Shown piece after piece: positions 17,128 through 26,148 of a DNA stretch of 39,338 bases. The notes under the pieces were generated by a model. That model searched no databases and was not told the origin of the DNA. It was given only the letters and a program-made list of their open reading frames with translations. The translations under genes were made by a program, and so were the position numbers. The stretch is from positions 1 through 39,338 of the IMG/VR virus record IMGVR_UViG_3300032240_001396. One strand, written 5' to 3'. Source of the stretch: a virus. Position 1 is the stretch's first letter; each line of letters opens with the position of its first letter.

Positions 17128-19818
17128 ATGACAGATATTGCACCATTAGACAATAGACCGTGGGTTCCACGTCCATTTCCGAGCTGGTTAATTAGGGAAT
17201 TGGCTAGACGAAAAGATGATATTGGAATGCAGTATATTTCTGGTCAAAATGCCACATGGGACGAAAAAGGTTCATGGAATAAATACAAGGGGCCAATGAC
17301 ACCTTGGGTCAGGGTATGTTCTAATGGAAACGGACAAAGTAAATTTTTATCTAAATATAAAAGCGGTGCAAAAAACTTAAATGGGCCAAGAGAAGGATTT
17401 GTTTTATATGGTGGTAATGGATTTAAAGACACTTATGGAATAAAAGACAATCAAACAATTTTAGGTTATGATGTTTATGGTCAACCACATATAGTTCCAA
17501 TGGACTATGCTGGATTAAATAATTATACAATAAACAATTCTATATTGGGTAAAAATAATAATAGACCAGTTCAATCATATCTTCCTTCACCAGGTATAGA
17601 TTCTATTGAAGCAATAATTCAAAAACAGTTTTTAAGGTCGGTTACTATTAAATGGCATTGTTATGGATTTGCTCAATTAGAATATATGACTCCATATTTT
17701 TTAACACCTGCTATTAGTATGGTTGTTGAGTTTGGATGGAATCATTATAATCAAGATTCTTTGTTGGACTTAACAAATTCACCACATGTCTATAAAGTGT
17801 TGGAAGCGGGTTCATCAAAAGAAATTCCATATGAATATGTATCTGATAGTGGAAAATCAACCACTAATTTGACATTAAAAGAATTGTGGAATGACGGTTC
17901 TCCTTTATATGATTGCAATGTTAGAATTTCTAGGGGGATGTATGATGCATCGTTTGGATTAATTAAGAGTTTTGAATTTTCATCAACTGATGGAGTTAAG
18001 TATGATTGCATAACAACAATTGGTTCCAAAAATACCACATGGGGAGGAATAAATTTCAGCAATTCTACTGTAAAATCTGAAAGCAATACTCAAGGAAATA
18101 ATGAAAAGAATAAGTCCATGACTTTTCCTAAATTTGTTGAGCAGCGTTTGAAAAAGATTAAGAACTGTGTTGATAAAAATTTAAATTTCATGCAACCGTT
18201 GGATGACTCTGAAAAAAATCTTGAAATTTTAAAAGGTGTAAATCCAAATGATTTTTACGATGGAAAAGCTGAAAATAGAATATTTTTTGGTCGTGGTGGA
18301 ACAAATTATTTTGGCTCGAATAATCCACCAGGGGCATCAGATTGGGATAAATCCGATACTGACACAATTTGGGTAAAGATGGATTTTTTAATTGAATTGA
18401 TGAATTTCTTCAATACACGAGCAAGTAACATGAAGGATTTCGACAATTCAACATTTCAATTTTATAAATTGGATACAAGTGGAAAAACTGTATTGGGCGC
18501 ACATCCAAATTTAATATCGGGCGACGGCGCAGTTATATTGATACCAAATGCATATGCTCCTAAATACAACAATGGAACATATTATGTTCATATTGGAGAA
18601 TCCGATGCAGCCATTGTTGGTGAATATGATAATCAAGCTTTAACATCTGAACCAAATAAAGAAATATTTTTTAGTGGTTATAAAACCCATAAAGATTTTG
18701 CACATGCATCATCCTCTATGGCAATTGCGAATAGGGAATTATACAAAACATTTAGGACGGGTATATACGGTGATGGTAAGACTGATATTGGTGCAGCAAG
18801 AGACGATTTAAACTCCATAATAAATTTCTTTGTTTACAATCAAGTATCAACAACCACAGCACAATTAAAGAAAGTGGCACATAGCGATAATAGGTCACAC
18901 TCATTCCCACAGTATATTGATGACCCACTAACAAAAAAGAAAGCAGGATATTATGGGTATCTTGAAGATTTATACATAAATGCTGATTTGATTATAAGAC
19001 TCGTAAACGATTCAAAAACTACACAAGAATTTTATGAAAAACTCTTGAGTGAAATAAATCAATCGGTTGATGGTTTTTGGGATTTGAAAATTGTATCCGG
19101 CGCACCAAAACATATTGTGGTGGTTGACCAAAAGTTTCTTCCAAATTTAACAAGTGAGCCAATTTATCAATTTGATGCAGCAAGTGCTAAAAATGAAATG
19201 AAGAATATTAGCTTCTCATCAACTATATCAAATATACAGGCAAATCAAGTAATTGCGTCAAGCACCAATAATCAAGGCGGCGACGGAGAAGAATCATCCA
19301 CAGCACCATTAGACTTTATTTATGGGGACAGATTGTTTAAAGACCCACCAAAACAAAAACAAAATTTGGCTATAAATGATGGACTAACTATAAAACAATT
19401 ACAAACTTATGGCCCAAATCAGCCTGCATACATAATGTCATTTCACGGCGGCAATCCAAAAATAAAGAATATAGTTAATTTGGCATTACCTAATAAGGCA
19501 TTATTAACATCATTGATGAATGATAATGATAAAATTAATAACACCAATATATATGGTGGGCAACAACCCAATTTTACATTGGAGTTTACTATTCAAGGAA
19601 TTGCTGGATTAAATACATTTCAATGTTTCAGTGTGAAAAATTTACCAAAACCATACAGCGATGAAGATGTCATATTTCAAATCGTTGATGTATCACATAT
19701 CATAAATAGTGAGAATTGGGAAACTCGAATTAAAGCTGGAATAAGACCTTTTGGAGCTAATAGAAGTCTTCAAGGCACTCCAAAATATGTAGACGGTAGT
19801 GAAAAACAATATCAATAA
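17128..19818 (+). CDS. Large baseplate hub-like protein (896 aa)
   Basis: Probable central baseplate (hub/spike) component. Recognisable segments are SIEAIIQKQFLRSVTIKWHC, then PYFLTPAISMVVEFGWNHYN near residue 200, and the C-terminal FQIVDVSHIINSENWETRIK, which fit gp27/gpD-like hub folds where two barrel domains are separated by insertions. The long middle (residues 300-700) contains Asn/Asp/Gly-rich, poorly conserved regions. No lysozyme catalytic triad was recognised, so this is not an obvious gp5. It is the last gene of the tape-measure to baseplate block; after it, the gene content changes. Baseplate location is inferred from neighbours and motifs. Confidence -1.
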   Translation: MTDIAPLDNRPWVPRPFPSWLIRELARRKDDIGMQYISGQNATWDEKGSWNKYKGPMTPWVRVCSNGNGQSKFLSKYKSGAKNLNGPREGFVLYGGNGFKDTYGIKDNQTILGYDVYGQPHIVPMDYAGLNNYTINNSILGKNNNRPVQSYLPSPGIDSIEAIIQKQFLRSVTIKWHCYGFAQLEYMTPYFLTPAISMVVEFGWNHYNQDSLLDLTNSPHVYKVLEAGSSKEIPYEYVSDSGKSTTNLTLKELWNDGSPLYDCNVRISRGMYDASFGLIKSFEFSSTDGVKYDCITTIGSKNTTWGGINFSNSTVKSESNTQGNNEKNKSMTFPKFVEQRLKKIKNCVDKNLNFMQPLDDSEKNLEILKGVNPNDFYDGKAENRIFFGRGGTNYFGSNNPPGASDWDKSDTDTIWVKMDFLIELMNFFNTRASNMKDFDNSTFQFYKLDTSGKTVLGAHPNLISGDGAVILIPNAYAPKYNNGTYYVHIGESDAAIVGEYDNQALTSEPNKEIFFSGYKTHKDFAHASSSMAIANRELYKTFRTGIYGDGKTDIGAARDDLNSIINFFVYNQVSTTTAQLKKVAHSDNRSHSFPQYIDDPLTKKKAGYYGYLEDLYINADLIIRLVNDSKTTQEFYEKLLSEINQSVDGFWDLKIVSGAPKHIVVVDQKFLPNLTSEPIYQFDAASAKNEMKNISFSSTISNIQANQVIASSTNNQGGDGEESSTAPLDFIYGDRLFKDPPKQKQNLAINDGLTIKQLQTYGPNQPAYIMSFHGGNPKIKNIVNLALPNKALLTSLMNDNDKINNTNIYGGQQPNFTLEFTIQGIAGLNTFQCFSVKNLPKPYSDEDVIFQIVDVSHIINSENWETRIKAGIRPFGANRSLQGTPKYVDGSEKQYQ

Positions 19819-19822
19819 AACA

Positions 19823-19851
19823 TTGACATTATGGTTTTTATAATGTATGGT
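19823..19851 (+). promoter_or_regulatory. Possible sigma70-type promoter for the polymerase-like gene
   Basis: TTGACA at 19823-19828, 17-nt spacer, weak -10 TATGGT at 19846-19851. The start would fall within 1-2 nt of the ATG at 19860. A better TATAAT (19839) is too close to the -35 to pair with it. Confidence -1.
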
Positions 19852-19859
19852 TTATATGA

Positions 19860-21209
19860 ATGATTGTCAAAACCGAACAGGATTATAATAATTTCTTGAA
19901 TGAAAATTCCATTGGACGCTGTATAATGCACGTTATTGGAAACAATGATTCTTTACACGGTGCTGTCAATCGTCCCCTAATTTTATTCATAAAAAATATA
20001 GATTCACAAAAAACTTATGTGTTAAATATACAACACTATGACGTTCAATTTTCAATTGATAAATCACGATTGATAAACGACTTGAACAATCTATACTGCA
20101 TTAAGTTTGTCTTTGATAAGAAGCGTTTTCTTCACATTCTACCTATAGTGAATTTGAAAGATTTGAAATTGATAGATTTTATGGAAAACGGGGTAATAGA
20201 AGATGATGATGTTTATCCAAAAAATTACAAATTTTATTACAACCGTTTCAAAAAGTTCAATGATATAAATAACTCAATTCCAATCTCAATCCACACCCAG
20301 TATTTCATGAACATATGTGATGACTATGAAGACACTGTAAAAACATTCAAGGAAGACGATGGCTATGTAAATATAAACGACAATATTATTGAAAATTTAC
20401 AGAAAATTGAAAGTCATGGATTATATGTGAATTCATTAGAATTTGAGTCATATTTTGAAGATAAGGAAATTCGTCCGGTAAACAATTTGGTATTTACAGA
20501 ATATAATATTTACACTTCAACTGGAAGACCTAGTAATAGATTTGGTGGAATTAACTATGCTGCACTCGATAAAAAAAATGGATGTAGGAATAGTTTTATA
20601 TCTAGGCACGGAGATGCTGGAATGTTGTTTTTGATTGATTATTCTGCATATCATCCTCATATTGTTGCAAAATTAATCAATTATGAGTTGCCTAGAGAAG
20701 CATATGAATATCTAGGAAAATATTACTACAAGAAAGATGAATTGTCACCTACTGAGGTAAAGATGGCAAAAAACTTTACATTTCAATGTATGTATGATGA
20801 TATTCCAAAAGAATTGCTAGACATTCCATATTTCAAGAAAATGGATGAATATATTAAGCACAGATGGGAGTTTTTTTCTGAAAATTCATATGTTGAAACC
20901 CCATTATTTAAGCGTAAAATAACGAATAAACATATTTTAGACCCAAAACCCAGTAAATTGTTTAATTATATTCTACAGGCTAGTGAGACGGAATTTGGTA
21001 TGAGTGTATTAGCCAACATTAATAAATATTTGGAAAACAAGAAAACCAAGCCTATCATATACACTTACGATAGTTTGTTATATGATGTTCATAAAGATGA
21101 TGGTAAACAGACATTAGTTGATATAAAAAACATAATGGCAAGTAAGGATTTTCCTATAAAATGCTTTATTGGTCATACATATCAAACGATGGTTCCTGTT
21201 ATTATTTGA
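19860..21209 (+). CDS. Divergent family A DNA polymerase-like protein (449 aa)
   Basis: The C-terminal half retains the order of PolA palm/fingers motifs. YTSTGRPSNRFGGINYAAL (219-236) matches the T.TGR.S...N motif. Motif A is LIDYSAYHPHIVA (D260). An O-helix-like MAKNFTFQCMYDD (302-314) keeps K304. NYILQASETEFGMSVLANI (369-387) matches the Q-helix region, and motif C is YTYDSLLYDV, with D404 where VHDE is usual. Residues 1-200 do not show recognisable 3'-5' exonuclease DxE motifs. It lacks the YG of the O helix and the H and E of motif C, so activity is uncertain. It is unusual in being surrounded by structural genes, and it has its own TTGACA box. It could be the replicative polymerase, a primase-like or TLS enzyme, or a degenerate copy. 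Confidence -1.
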   Translation: MIVKTEQDYNNFLNENSIGRCIMHVIGNNDSLHGAVNRPLILFIKNIDSQKTYVLNIQHYDVQFSIDKSRLINDLNNLYCIKFVFDKKRFLHILPIVNLKDLKLIDFMENGVIEDDDVYPKNYKFYYNRFKKFNDINNSIPISIHTQYFMNICDDYEDTVKTFKEDDGYVNINDNIIENLQKIESHGLYVNSLEFESYFEDKEIRPVNNLVFTEYNIYTSTGRPSNRFGGINYAALDKKNGCRNSFISRHGDAGMLFLIDYSAYHPHIVAKLINYELPREAYEYLGKYYYKKDELSPTEVKMAKNFTFQCMYDDIPKELLDIPYFKKMDEYIKHRWEFFSENSYVETPLFKRKITNKHILDPKPSKLFNYILQASETEFGMSVLANINKYLENKKTKPIIYTYDSLLYDVHKDDGKQTLVDIKNIMASKDFPIKCFIGHTYQTMVPVII

Positions 21210-21231
21210 TAATTTTGGGGTATTATTTTTA

Positions 21232-21240
21232 TATTTATAC
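21232..21240 (+). promoter_or_regulatory. Putative late-promoter motif ATATTTATA
   Basis: Ends 3-4 nt before the ATG at 21244. Confidence -1.
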
Positions 21241-21243
21241 AAT

Positions 21244-22005
21244 ATGAATAGAGAACTCCTAGAAGGTATATTAAACAAAATTTGTTTGGATGAGAGAGTA
21301 GAAGATGGAATAATTTCACTTGAAAATAATTCTCATTTGGATGTATTGCAGGAATATCTTGAGGAAAGTCTATCTTTATCGGACGCTATTGAGATTAGAA
21401 ATAGAATCGTAGAAGGGAAGTATCCAGAGCGTCAGGCATATAATAAAGATGGTATTTTAGTAACTTTTCCAACACCTGAATACAAACAAGCTGCTATTTC
21501 TAGGGGAACACATTTTGAGCAAAATCCTAAAAAAGCTCAAGCTAATATTTTTCAACAACCTGCCACTGGACAACAGCCATCAGCAACGCCTCCACAAGAT
21601 GGACAAGCATCGCCAACGCCTCCACCTCAAGAACCTCCGACAAAATTACAACCTGCGGATTTATTGCCACAGGCACAACAAACATCACCAGAAACGGCAA
21701 CCCCACCCGCTTCCGATGAAAAAGACTTGAAAGCCGATGCAGGGGATAAACCGGAAGTAGACCAAAGAACACCTGTTGAGAAAAAAGAAGATGCGGTAGC
21801 AATACAACAAATTTTAGCATCGGCCCCTGCATCCATTGATATTGCCACCACATATCCAAAAATGGAAGGGGTTTCATATTCTTTAAAAGAAGCAAAGCAA
21901 AATAATTTCTATGAAAAAAATGGAAAATGGTATGATGCTACGGGAGAATACGTTGGTATAAAATGGTTTTGTGAATCAACAAATAAACTTATCATCTCCA
22001 AATAA
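21244..22005 (+). CDS. Proline/glutamine-rich putative virion protein (253 aa)
   Basis: The start at 21244 is chosen because the late motif lies just upstream; an in-frame start at 21169 overlaps the polymerase gene. N-terminal helix (MNRELLEGILNKICLDERVE), then a conserved-looking block PERQAYNKDGILVTFPTPEY followed by KQAAISRGTHFEQNP. A long Pro/Gln/Ala/Thr-rich linker spans residues about 100-200, and a small C-terminal domain ends FCESTNKLIISK. Modular with a flexible linker, which suggests a structural or head-associated role. No enzyme motif. Function inferred only from the late-type control. Confidence -1.
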   Translation: MNRELLEGILNKICLDERVEDGIISLENNSHLDVLQEYLEESLSLSDAIEIRNRIVEGKYPERQAYNKDGILVTFPTPEYKQAAISRGTHFEQNPKKAQANIFQQPATGQQPSATPPQDGQASPTPPPQEPPTKLQPADLLPQAQQTSPETATPPASDEKDLKADAGDKPEVDQRTPVEKKEDAVAIQQILASAPASIDIATTYPKMEGVSYSLKEAKQNNFYEKNGKWYDATGEYVGIKWFCESTNKLIISK

Positions 22006-22391
22006 TGAAATCACGTCAATTACTTTGCACTTTTAGCAAAGATACTTCATTTAAAGATGACATAAAAAAAATCTCCGAGCTATATTCAGGAACACTGATT
22101 AAATTTTTTGTTTTTGAAAATGTTAAAATTAAAAAAGAGATATATGTCACCTATAATGTGACCAGTGTTGCAACGCTGGAAAAATTCCCTGCTACCATAA
22201 GCATTCATCGAAAAAAAGAAACCAACACTTTATATACACTGAACGCCATGAACAAAATTATCATGGAAGAAAACGGTGGAATCTTCGATAAGTCGTTTAG
22301 TCTGGATTGGAAATTGTATCAGAACACTTTAATTCTAACCAATGATATTGGTGTCAAGATAGTTGATATAAAACTTGTTGACATATTATAA
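22005..22391 (+). CDS. Hypothetical protein, 128 aa, in tandem with upstream gene
   Basis: The ATG at 22005 overlaps the preceding stop by one base (TAATG), so it is translationally coupled. Starts MKSRQLLCTFSKDTSFKDDI and contains SIHRKKETNTLYTLNAMN, a segment I associate with short conserved proteins of marine myophages whose function is not known. Mixed alpha/beta, no membrane segment. It lies just before the gp32 promoter and so ends the late block. Confidence -1.
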   Translation: MKSRQLLCTFSKDTSFKDDIKKISELYSGTLIKFFVFENVKIKKEIYVTYNVTSVATLEKFPATISIHRKKETNTLYTLNAMNKIIMEENGGIFDKSFSLDWKLYQNTLILTNDIGVKIVDIKLVDIL

Positions 22392-22413
22392 TTAATCTTT
22401 CTAATATAATAAA

Positions 22414-22442
22414 TTGACGGTTGCATTTTTTTAGTATATTAT
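22414..22442 (+). promoter_or_regulatory. Sigma70-type promoter for gp32
   Basis: TTGACG (22414-22419), 17-nt spacer, TATTAT (22437-22442). Gives a leader of about 80 nt before the ATG at 22529. Confidence -1.
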
Positions 22443-22446
22443 TCAT

Positions 22447-22528
22447 TCACGTTAATACTTATATGTAGAGCGTGATTATGTGATTACGTTCTCATTTAAA
22501 CAATTAACAAATTAACTAATTAAACATT
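22447..22528 (+). promoter_or_regulatory. gp32 mRNA leader with possible autogenous operator
   Basis: Contains a small hairpin (TCACG 22447-22451 / CGTGA 22471-22475), a GTGATTA direct repeat, and then an unstructured stretch with ATTAAC, ATTAAC, ATTAAA spaced 8 nt apart immediately before the ATG. T4 gp32 represses its own mRNA through a structured nucleus followed by similar A/U repeats; the analogy here is inference. Confidence -1.
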
Positions 22529-23329
22529 ATGGCAATTAACCTAGATAAAATTAAATCAAGACTCACTTCATTGAGCAACCAAGACGCTAACAAAAAATTG
22601 TTTTGGAAACCCACCCCAGGCAAACAAGTTGTAAGAATTGTTCCTTATAAATTCTGTCCTGACAATCCGTTTATTGAATTAAAGTTCCACTATAATTTAG
22701 GCGGTAAAACTTATATTTCTCCTGACTCCTTTGGTCGTCCAGACCCTATCGTAGAGTTTGCAAACAAACTCAAAAAGACTGGCGATAAGGAAGATTGGAA
22801 GACGGGTCGTTCATTGGAACCTAAAATGAGAACATATGCCCCTGTTATTGTCCGTGGACAAGAATCGGAAGGCGTTAAGTTTTGGGGATTCGGTAAGCAA
22901 GTTTATGAAGAAATTCTTAACATCATAAACGACCCTGATTACGGTGATATTACCGATTTGACCAACGGACGTGATATTACCGTTGAGTTCAAAGAAGCGG
23001 CTGAAACTGGAAAGAATTTCCCTGAAACTTCTATCCGTGTTAAGCCAAATGCTTCACCAGCGGTTGACCCTAACAACAAAGAATTGGTAGCTTTACTCGG
23101 TAAACAAGCCAACATTGTTGAATTGTATGAGGAAAAAACCTATGCAGACTTGAAGGAAGTATTGAAGAATCATTTGAATCCATCGCAAGATAATTCTAGT
23201 GATAGCAATTCTACTGGCCCCGAAGCCCCAAGTGCAGACGGCGAAACCGCTCCAAAGGCAGCAAGTGTCTCTACAGCACCAAGTTCTACAAAGGATATTG
23301 AGGCTGCATTCGACAACCTTTTCAACTAA
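22529..23329 (+). CDS. gp32: Single-stranded DNA-binding protein, T4 gp32 family
   Basis: Coats ssDNA in replication, recombination and repair and organises the replisome. Basic N-terminus (MAINLDKIKSRLTSL) with the LAST-like role of self-cooperation. The OB-fold core from about 25 to 210 has KLFWKPTPGKQVVRIVPYKF, an aromatic-rich FIELKFHYNLGGKTYISPDS and KMRTYAPVIVRGQESEGVKF. The C-terminal tail is Ser/Asp/Glu-rich and ends KDIEAAFDNLFN, the acidic protein-docking tail. It lacks the Cys3His zinc ligands of T4 gp32, as many marine relatives do. Length 266 aa versus 301 in T4. It is followed by a 14-bp hairpin and then uvsX. High confidence. Confidence -1.
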   Translation: MAINLDKIKSRLTSLSNQDANKKLFWKPTPGKQVVRIVPYKFCPDNPFIELKFHYNLGGKTYISPDSFGRPDPIVEFANKLKKTGDKEDWKTGRSLEPKMRTYAPVIVRGQESEGVKFWGFGKQVYEEILNIINDPDYGDITDLTNGRDITVEFKEAAETGKNFPETSIRVKPNASPAVDPNNKELVALLGKQANIVELYEEKTYADLKEVLKNHLNPSQDNSSDSNSTGPEAPSADGETAPKAASVSTAPSSTKDIEAAFDNLFN

Positions 23330-23337
23330 TAAACCCT

Positions 23338-23371
23338 GAAAGGAGTGGTGGTATTATCCACCACTCCTTTC
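23338..23371 (+). terminator. Strong 14-bp hairpin between gp32 and uvsX
   Basis: GAAAGGAGTGGTGG pairs perfectly with CCACCACTCCTTTC around a TATTAT loop. No T-tract follows, so it may act as a 3' stabiliser, partial terminator or processing site rather than a full stop. Confidence -1.
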
Positions 23372-23391
23372 TAGTTAAGTTACTTTATATT

Positions 23392-24576
23392 ATGGCAAAA
23401 GAAAAAGCTAAAGGAAAATCTGTCCATGTCACTACCGATGCGACAGCAGATACGGATGGAATCTTATCATCTATTGCAGATGAATTTAATAAGAAAAATA
23501 AAGATGGTAGCGCACAGGCAATCTCATTTGACCAAGATGAAGATTTGTCTTTAATACCTGACTGGGTAAGCACAGGGTCTTCTATTCTTGATTTGGCAAT
23601 TAGTAATAGAGCAAATGCAGGTCTTCCAGTTGGGCGATTTGTTGAACTTACTGGTCTTGAAGGAACAGGTAAGAGTTTGATGGCGGCTCACATTGTTGCA
23701 AACACACAAAAAAAAGGTGGAGTTGCATTGATGATTGATACGGAAAACTCTGCCGCACCTGAATTTTGGAGAAGTGTCGGTGTTGATATTTCTAAGAATA
23801 AACTTCAATATGTTCAAGCCGAAACAGTCGAAGACATTTTCAACACAATAGAATTCTTCGTAGCCAAAGTTAGACAACAATCTAAAGACATATTATTTAC
23901 TATTATCGTTGACTCCGTAGCAGCAGCATCAACAAAAGCTGAATTGGAAAGCGAACATGGTAAAACTGGATATGCAACGGATAAGTCTATCATTATCAGT
24001 AAGGCGATGAGAAAGATTACTACAATGATGGGTAAACAAAAAGTTCTCATTGTATTTACAAACCAATTGCGTCAAAATCTTAAAGCTATGGCTTTTAGTG
24101 ACCCGTGGGTTGTATCTGGTGGTAAAGCATTAGCATATCACTGTAGCGTTAGAGTTCGTCTTAACACCACTGGTAAATTGAAAAAAGGTGAAGATGTAAT
24201 CGGTGTAAACTGTAAGGCCGAAGTCAAGAAAACTCGATTTGGCCCAGGAAATAGAAATGCAAAATTTGCTATTTACTATGATAGCGGTATTGCGGATTAT
24301 GCAGGTTGGTTAGATGTGTTGAAAACAAAAGGCATATTTAAACAAAGTGGGGCATATTACAGTTACACTCGTGCAAATGGAGAAGAAATGAAGTTTCAAT
24401 CGAAAGATTATATTTCAATGATGCAAACTGACACCACGTTCCGTGACGAAGTTTATAAGGCCGTTTGTGATGAATGGATTATGTTGTATAAAGAAGCAAA
24501 CAGTGTTGTTATTGATGACGCTGTTGTAGACGAAGGTGAAGACACCGACGCAGGTTCTAATGACGAAAATGGATAA
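23392..24576 (+). CDS. uvsX: UvsX/RecA-family recombinase (394 aa)
   Basis: Strand-exchange recombinase for recombination-dependent replication and repair. Walker A is GLEGTGKS (88-95). This is followed by VALMIDTENSAAPEFWRSVG, the Walker B region TIIVDSVAAA, the L2/Q motif FTNQLRQNL, and SGGKALAYHCSVRVRL. The length equals that of T4 UvsX (391 aa). The C-terminus is acidic (DEGEDTDAGSNDENG). No Shine-Dalgarno is visible before the ATG. The last 17 nt overlap the start of the exonuclease gene, so the two are translationally coupled. High confidence. Confidence -1.
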   Translation: MAKEKAKGKSVHVTTDATADTDGILSSIADEFNKKNKDGSAQAISFDQDEDLSLIPDWVSTGSSILDLAISNRANAGLPVGRFVELTGLEGTGKSLMAAHIVANTQKKGGVALMIDTENSAAPEFWRSVGVDISKNKLQYVQAETVEDIFNTIEFFVAKVRQQSKDILFTIIVDSVAAASTKAELESEHGKTGYATDKSIIISKAMRKITTMMGKQKVLIVFTNQLRQNLKAMAFSDPWVVSGGKALAYHCSVRVRLNTTGKLKKGEDVIGVNCKAEVKKTRFGPGNRNAKFAIYYDSGIADYAGWLDVLKTKGIFKQSGAYYSYTRANGEEMKFQSKDYISMMQTDTTFRDEVYKAVCDEWIMLYKEANSVVIDDAVVDEGEDTDAGSNDENG

Positions 24577-25645
24577 TATTCCAAAAACAAGTAGTAATAG
24601 TCACTTGTTCTCGTTATTTGAGAATATGGACAAAGAACACGGTTTCACTGGACTTCAAAAATCCAGTGATTCCGAAGTTCTATTAGTTGATTTTTATAAC
24701 CTATTTCTTCGCTCATTTATGGCTATTCCAACCATGAATGATAATGGATTACACGTTGGAGGTATTGCTGGATTCTTAAAAACATTAGGAGCAGCCATAA
24801 AATTATTGTCTCCATCAAGAGTTATTATAGTAATTGATGGAAAAGGCGGAAGCTTAAAAAGAAGAAAAATTTATCCTGAATATAAAGCGGGTAGAAAAAC
24901 AAGTATTAGAGTAAATCGCTCATACGAGGAATTAACTTCTGCGGAATTGGAAGAAAAAAATTTAAAGAAACAGTTATTCAGAACAGTTTCATATTTGGAT
25001 AATTTACCTGTAACGACTATTGCAATTGATAATGTTGAAGCAGATGATGTGATTGCATATTTAGCAGTAAATTATTTTAAAGATAAGAACGTATATATTG
25101 CATCATGTGATAAGGATTTCTTACAATTAGTTGATGACCGTGTTAAAGTTTGGAGTCCTAGCAAAAAGAAATTATATGGCTGTGCAGAAATATACAGCGA
25201 ATATGGTATAGCATGTAAGAATTTCATATATTACAGAGTATTAGAAGGTGATGCAAGTGACAATATTGATGGTGTTAAAGGCGCAGGGCTTAAAACAACA
25301 TTAAAATGCTTTCCATTCTTGGCCGAAGGAACACAAACGAATTTAAACGAATTGTTTAACTACAGTGAGAACAATAAAGGTAAATATAAACTATATAATA
25401 CCATCTTAGAAAGTAAACATATTGTGGAAAGAAATTATGCATTAATGCAATTGTCTGACACACAAATACAAAGTTTTAGTCAATTAAGAATTGATGAGAT
25501 AATGCGCCAGCCTATAAATCGTCTTAATAAAATGCAATTTTTAAGATTAGTAGGTGAAGATAAAATGCGCAATAATTTGGAAAACAGTAATCAGTGGTTA
25601 AATGAATGTTTTGGTAAGCTAGATTTCTTCGTCGGCTGCAAATAA
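24560..25645 (+). CDS. rnh: 5'-3' exonuclease / RNase H, T4 rnh-FEN family (361 aa)
   Basis: Flap-endonuclease-type nuclease that removes RNA primers on the lagging strand. All family motifs are present in order: EVLLVDFYNLFLRSF, VIIVIDGKGGSLKRRKIYPE, VEADDVIAYLAV, IASCDKDFLQLVDD, and the helix-hairpin-helix region EGDASDNIDGVKGAG. Their Asp residues are the two-metal ligands. Starts at 24560 or at ATG 24569; both overlap the uvsX end. Length 361 aa versus 305 in T4 rnh, with a longer N-terminal tail of about 40 residues. High confidence in family. Confidence -1.
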   Translation: MTKMDNIPKTSSNSHLFSLFENMDKEHGFTGLQKSSDSEVLLVDFYNLFLRSFMAIPTMNDNGLHVGGIAGFLKTLGAAIKLLSPSRVIIVIDGKGGSLKRRKIYPEYKAGRKTSIRVNRSYEELTSAELEEKNLKKQLFRTVSYLDNLPVTTIAIDNVEADDVIAYLAVNYFKDKNVYIASCDKDFLQLVDDRVKVWSPSKKKLYGCAEIYSEYGIACKNFIYYRVLEGDASDNIDGVKGAGLKTTLKCFPFLAEGTQTNLNELFNYSENNKGKYKLYNTILESKHIVERNYALMQLSDTQIQSFSQLRIDEIMRQPINRLNKMQFLRLVGEDKMRNNLENSNQWLNECFGKLDFFVGCK

Positions 25646-25740
25646 AAAACGGACAAAATTTGATTTTCGATGAAACTTAATCATCTACTTTTTAACAAGT
25701 TTATCCGTTATCAATATATATTAATCGGTTGACTTAAAAT

Positions 25741-26148
25741 TTAATTTTTTTCGTTTAAATACTCAATTGCATTTTTAAGTATAGTAGTATCTTGAAAAAT
25801 TCCCAATCCCCTATTACATGAGTGGCAGATATATCCTCTGAATTTTTTTGTATCGTGTGAATGGTCGAGAACGAACGAAGGATTATTTTTGCCACCTCTA
25901 CCTTTTAATTCAGATTCGTCTTTTTTGCATATTGGACATATGTGATTGGGAGGAATCTCTGGAGAAATTGTTTTTAATTCTTTTCGTTCTTTTTGTAATT
26001 TGTTTGCACATGTTTTACATTCCGAACGACGATAGTTCCCGCCAGAAGCATTACTAAAGTCTGTAATTGGTTTATCTAGCTTACATTTACTACAAGTTTT
26101 AGTGTCTGTCATTGGCTGAATATCAAACAAGTCGTAAATTTTTGACAT
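25741..26148 (-). CDS. HNH endonuclease, recombination endonuclease VII-like (135 aa)
   Basis: DNA endonuclease with the Endonuclease VII layout: Zn-binding pairs CSKC, CKTC, then CPIC, and the catalytic His-Me segment FVLDHSHDTKKFRGYICHSC followed by NRGLGIF. The final AIEYL helix is typical. Opposite to all flanking genes and sitting between rnh and helicase, it has its own promoter within an inverted repeat. Start ATG 26146-26148; M13 (26110-26112), giving MTDTKTCSKC, is a plausible alternative and would leave a short leader. It could be a free-standing homing-type endonuclease or a Holliday-junction resolvase of gp49 type. The family is well supported; the role is open. Confidence -1.
   Translation of the reverse strand: MSKIYDLFDIQPMTDTKTCSKCKLDKPITDFSNASGGNYRRSECKTCANKLQKERKELKTISPEIPPNHICPICKKDESELKGRGGKNNPSFVLDHSHDTKKFRGYICHSCNRGLGIFQDTTILKNAIEYLNEKN

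Noticed and set aside
19839-19844. TATAAT paired with TTGACA 19823
   Set aside because: Spacer is only 10 nt, incompatible with a sigma70 promoter.
21542-21895. Minus-strand frames under the Pro/Gln-rich gene
   Set aside because: Low-complexity antisense of the Pro/Gln linker, no start context.
25648-25709. Convergent terminator between rnh and the HNH gene (AACGGA/TCCGTT arms)
   Set aside because: Stem is short with mismatches and a loop of over 40 nt, no clear T-tract; not convincing.
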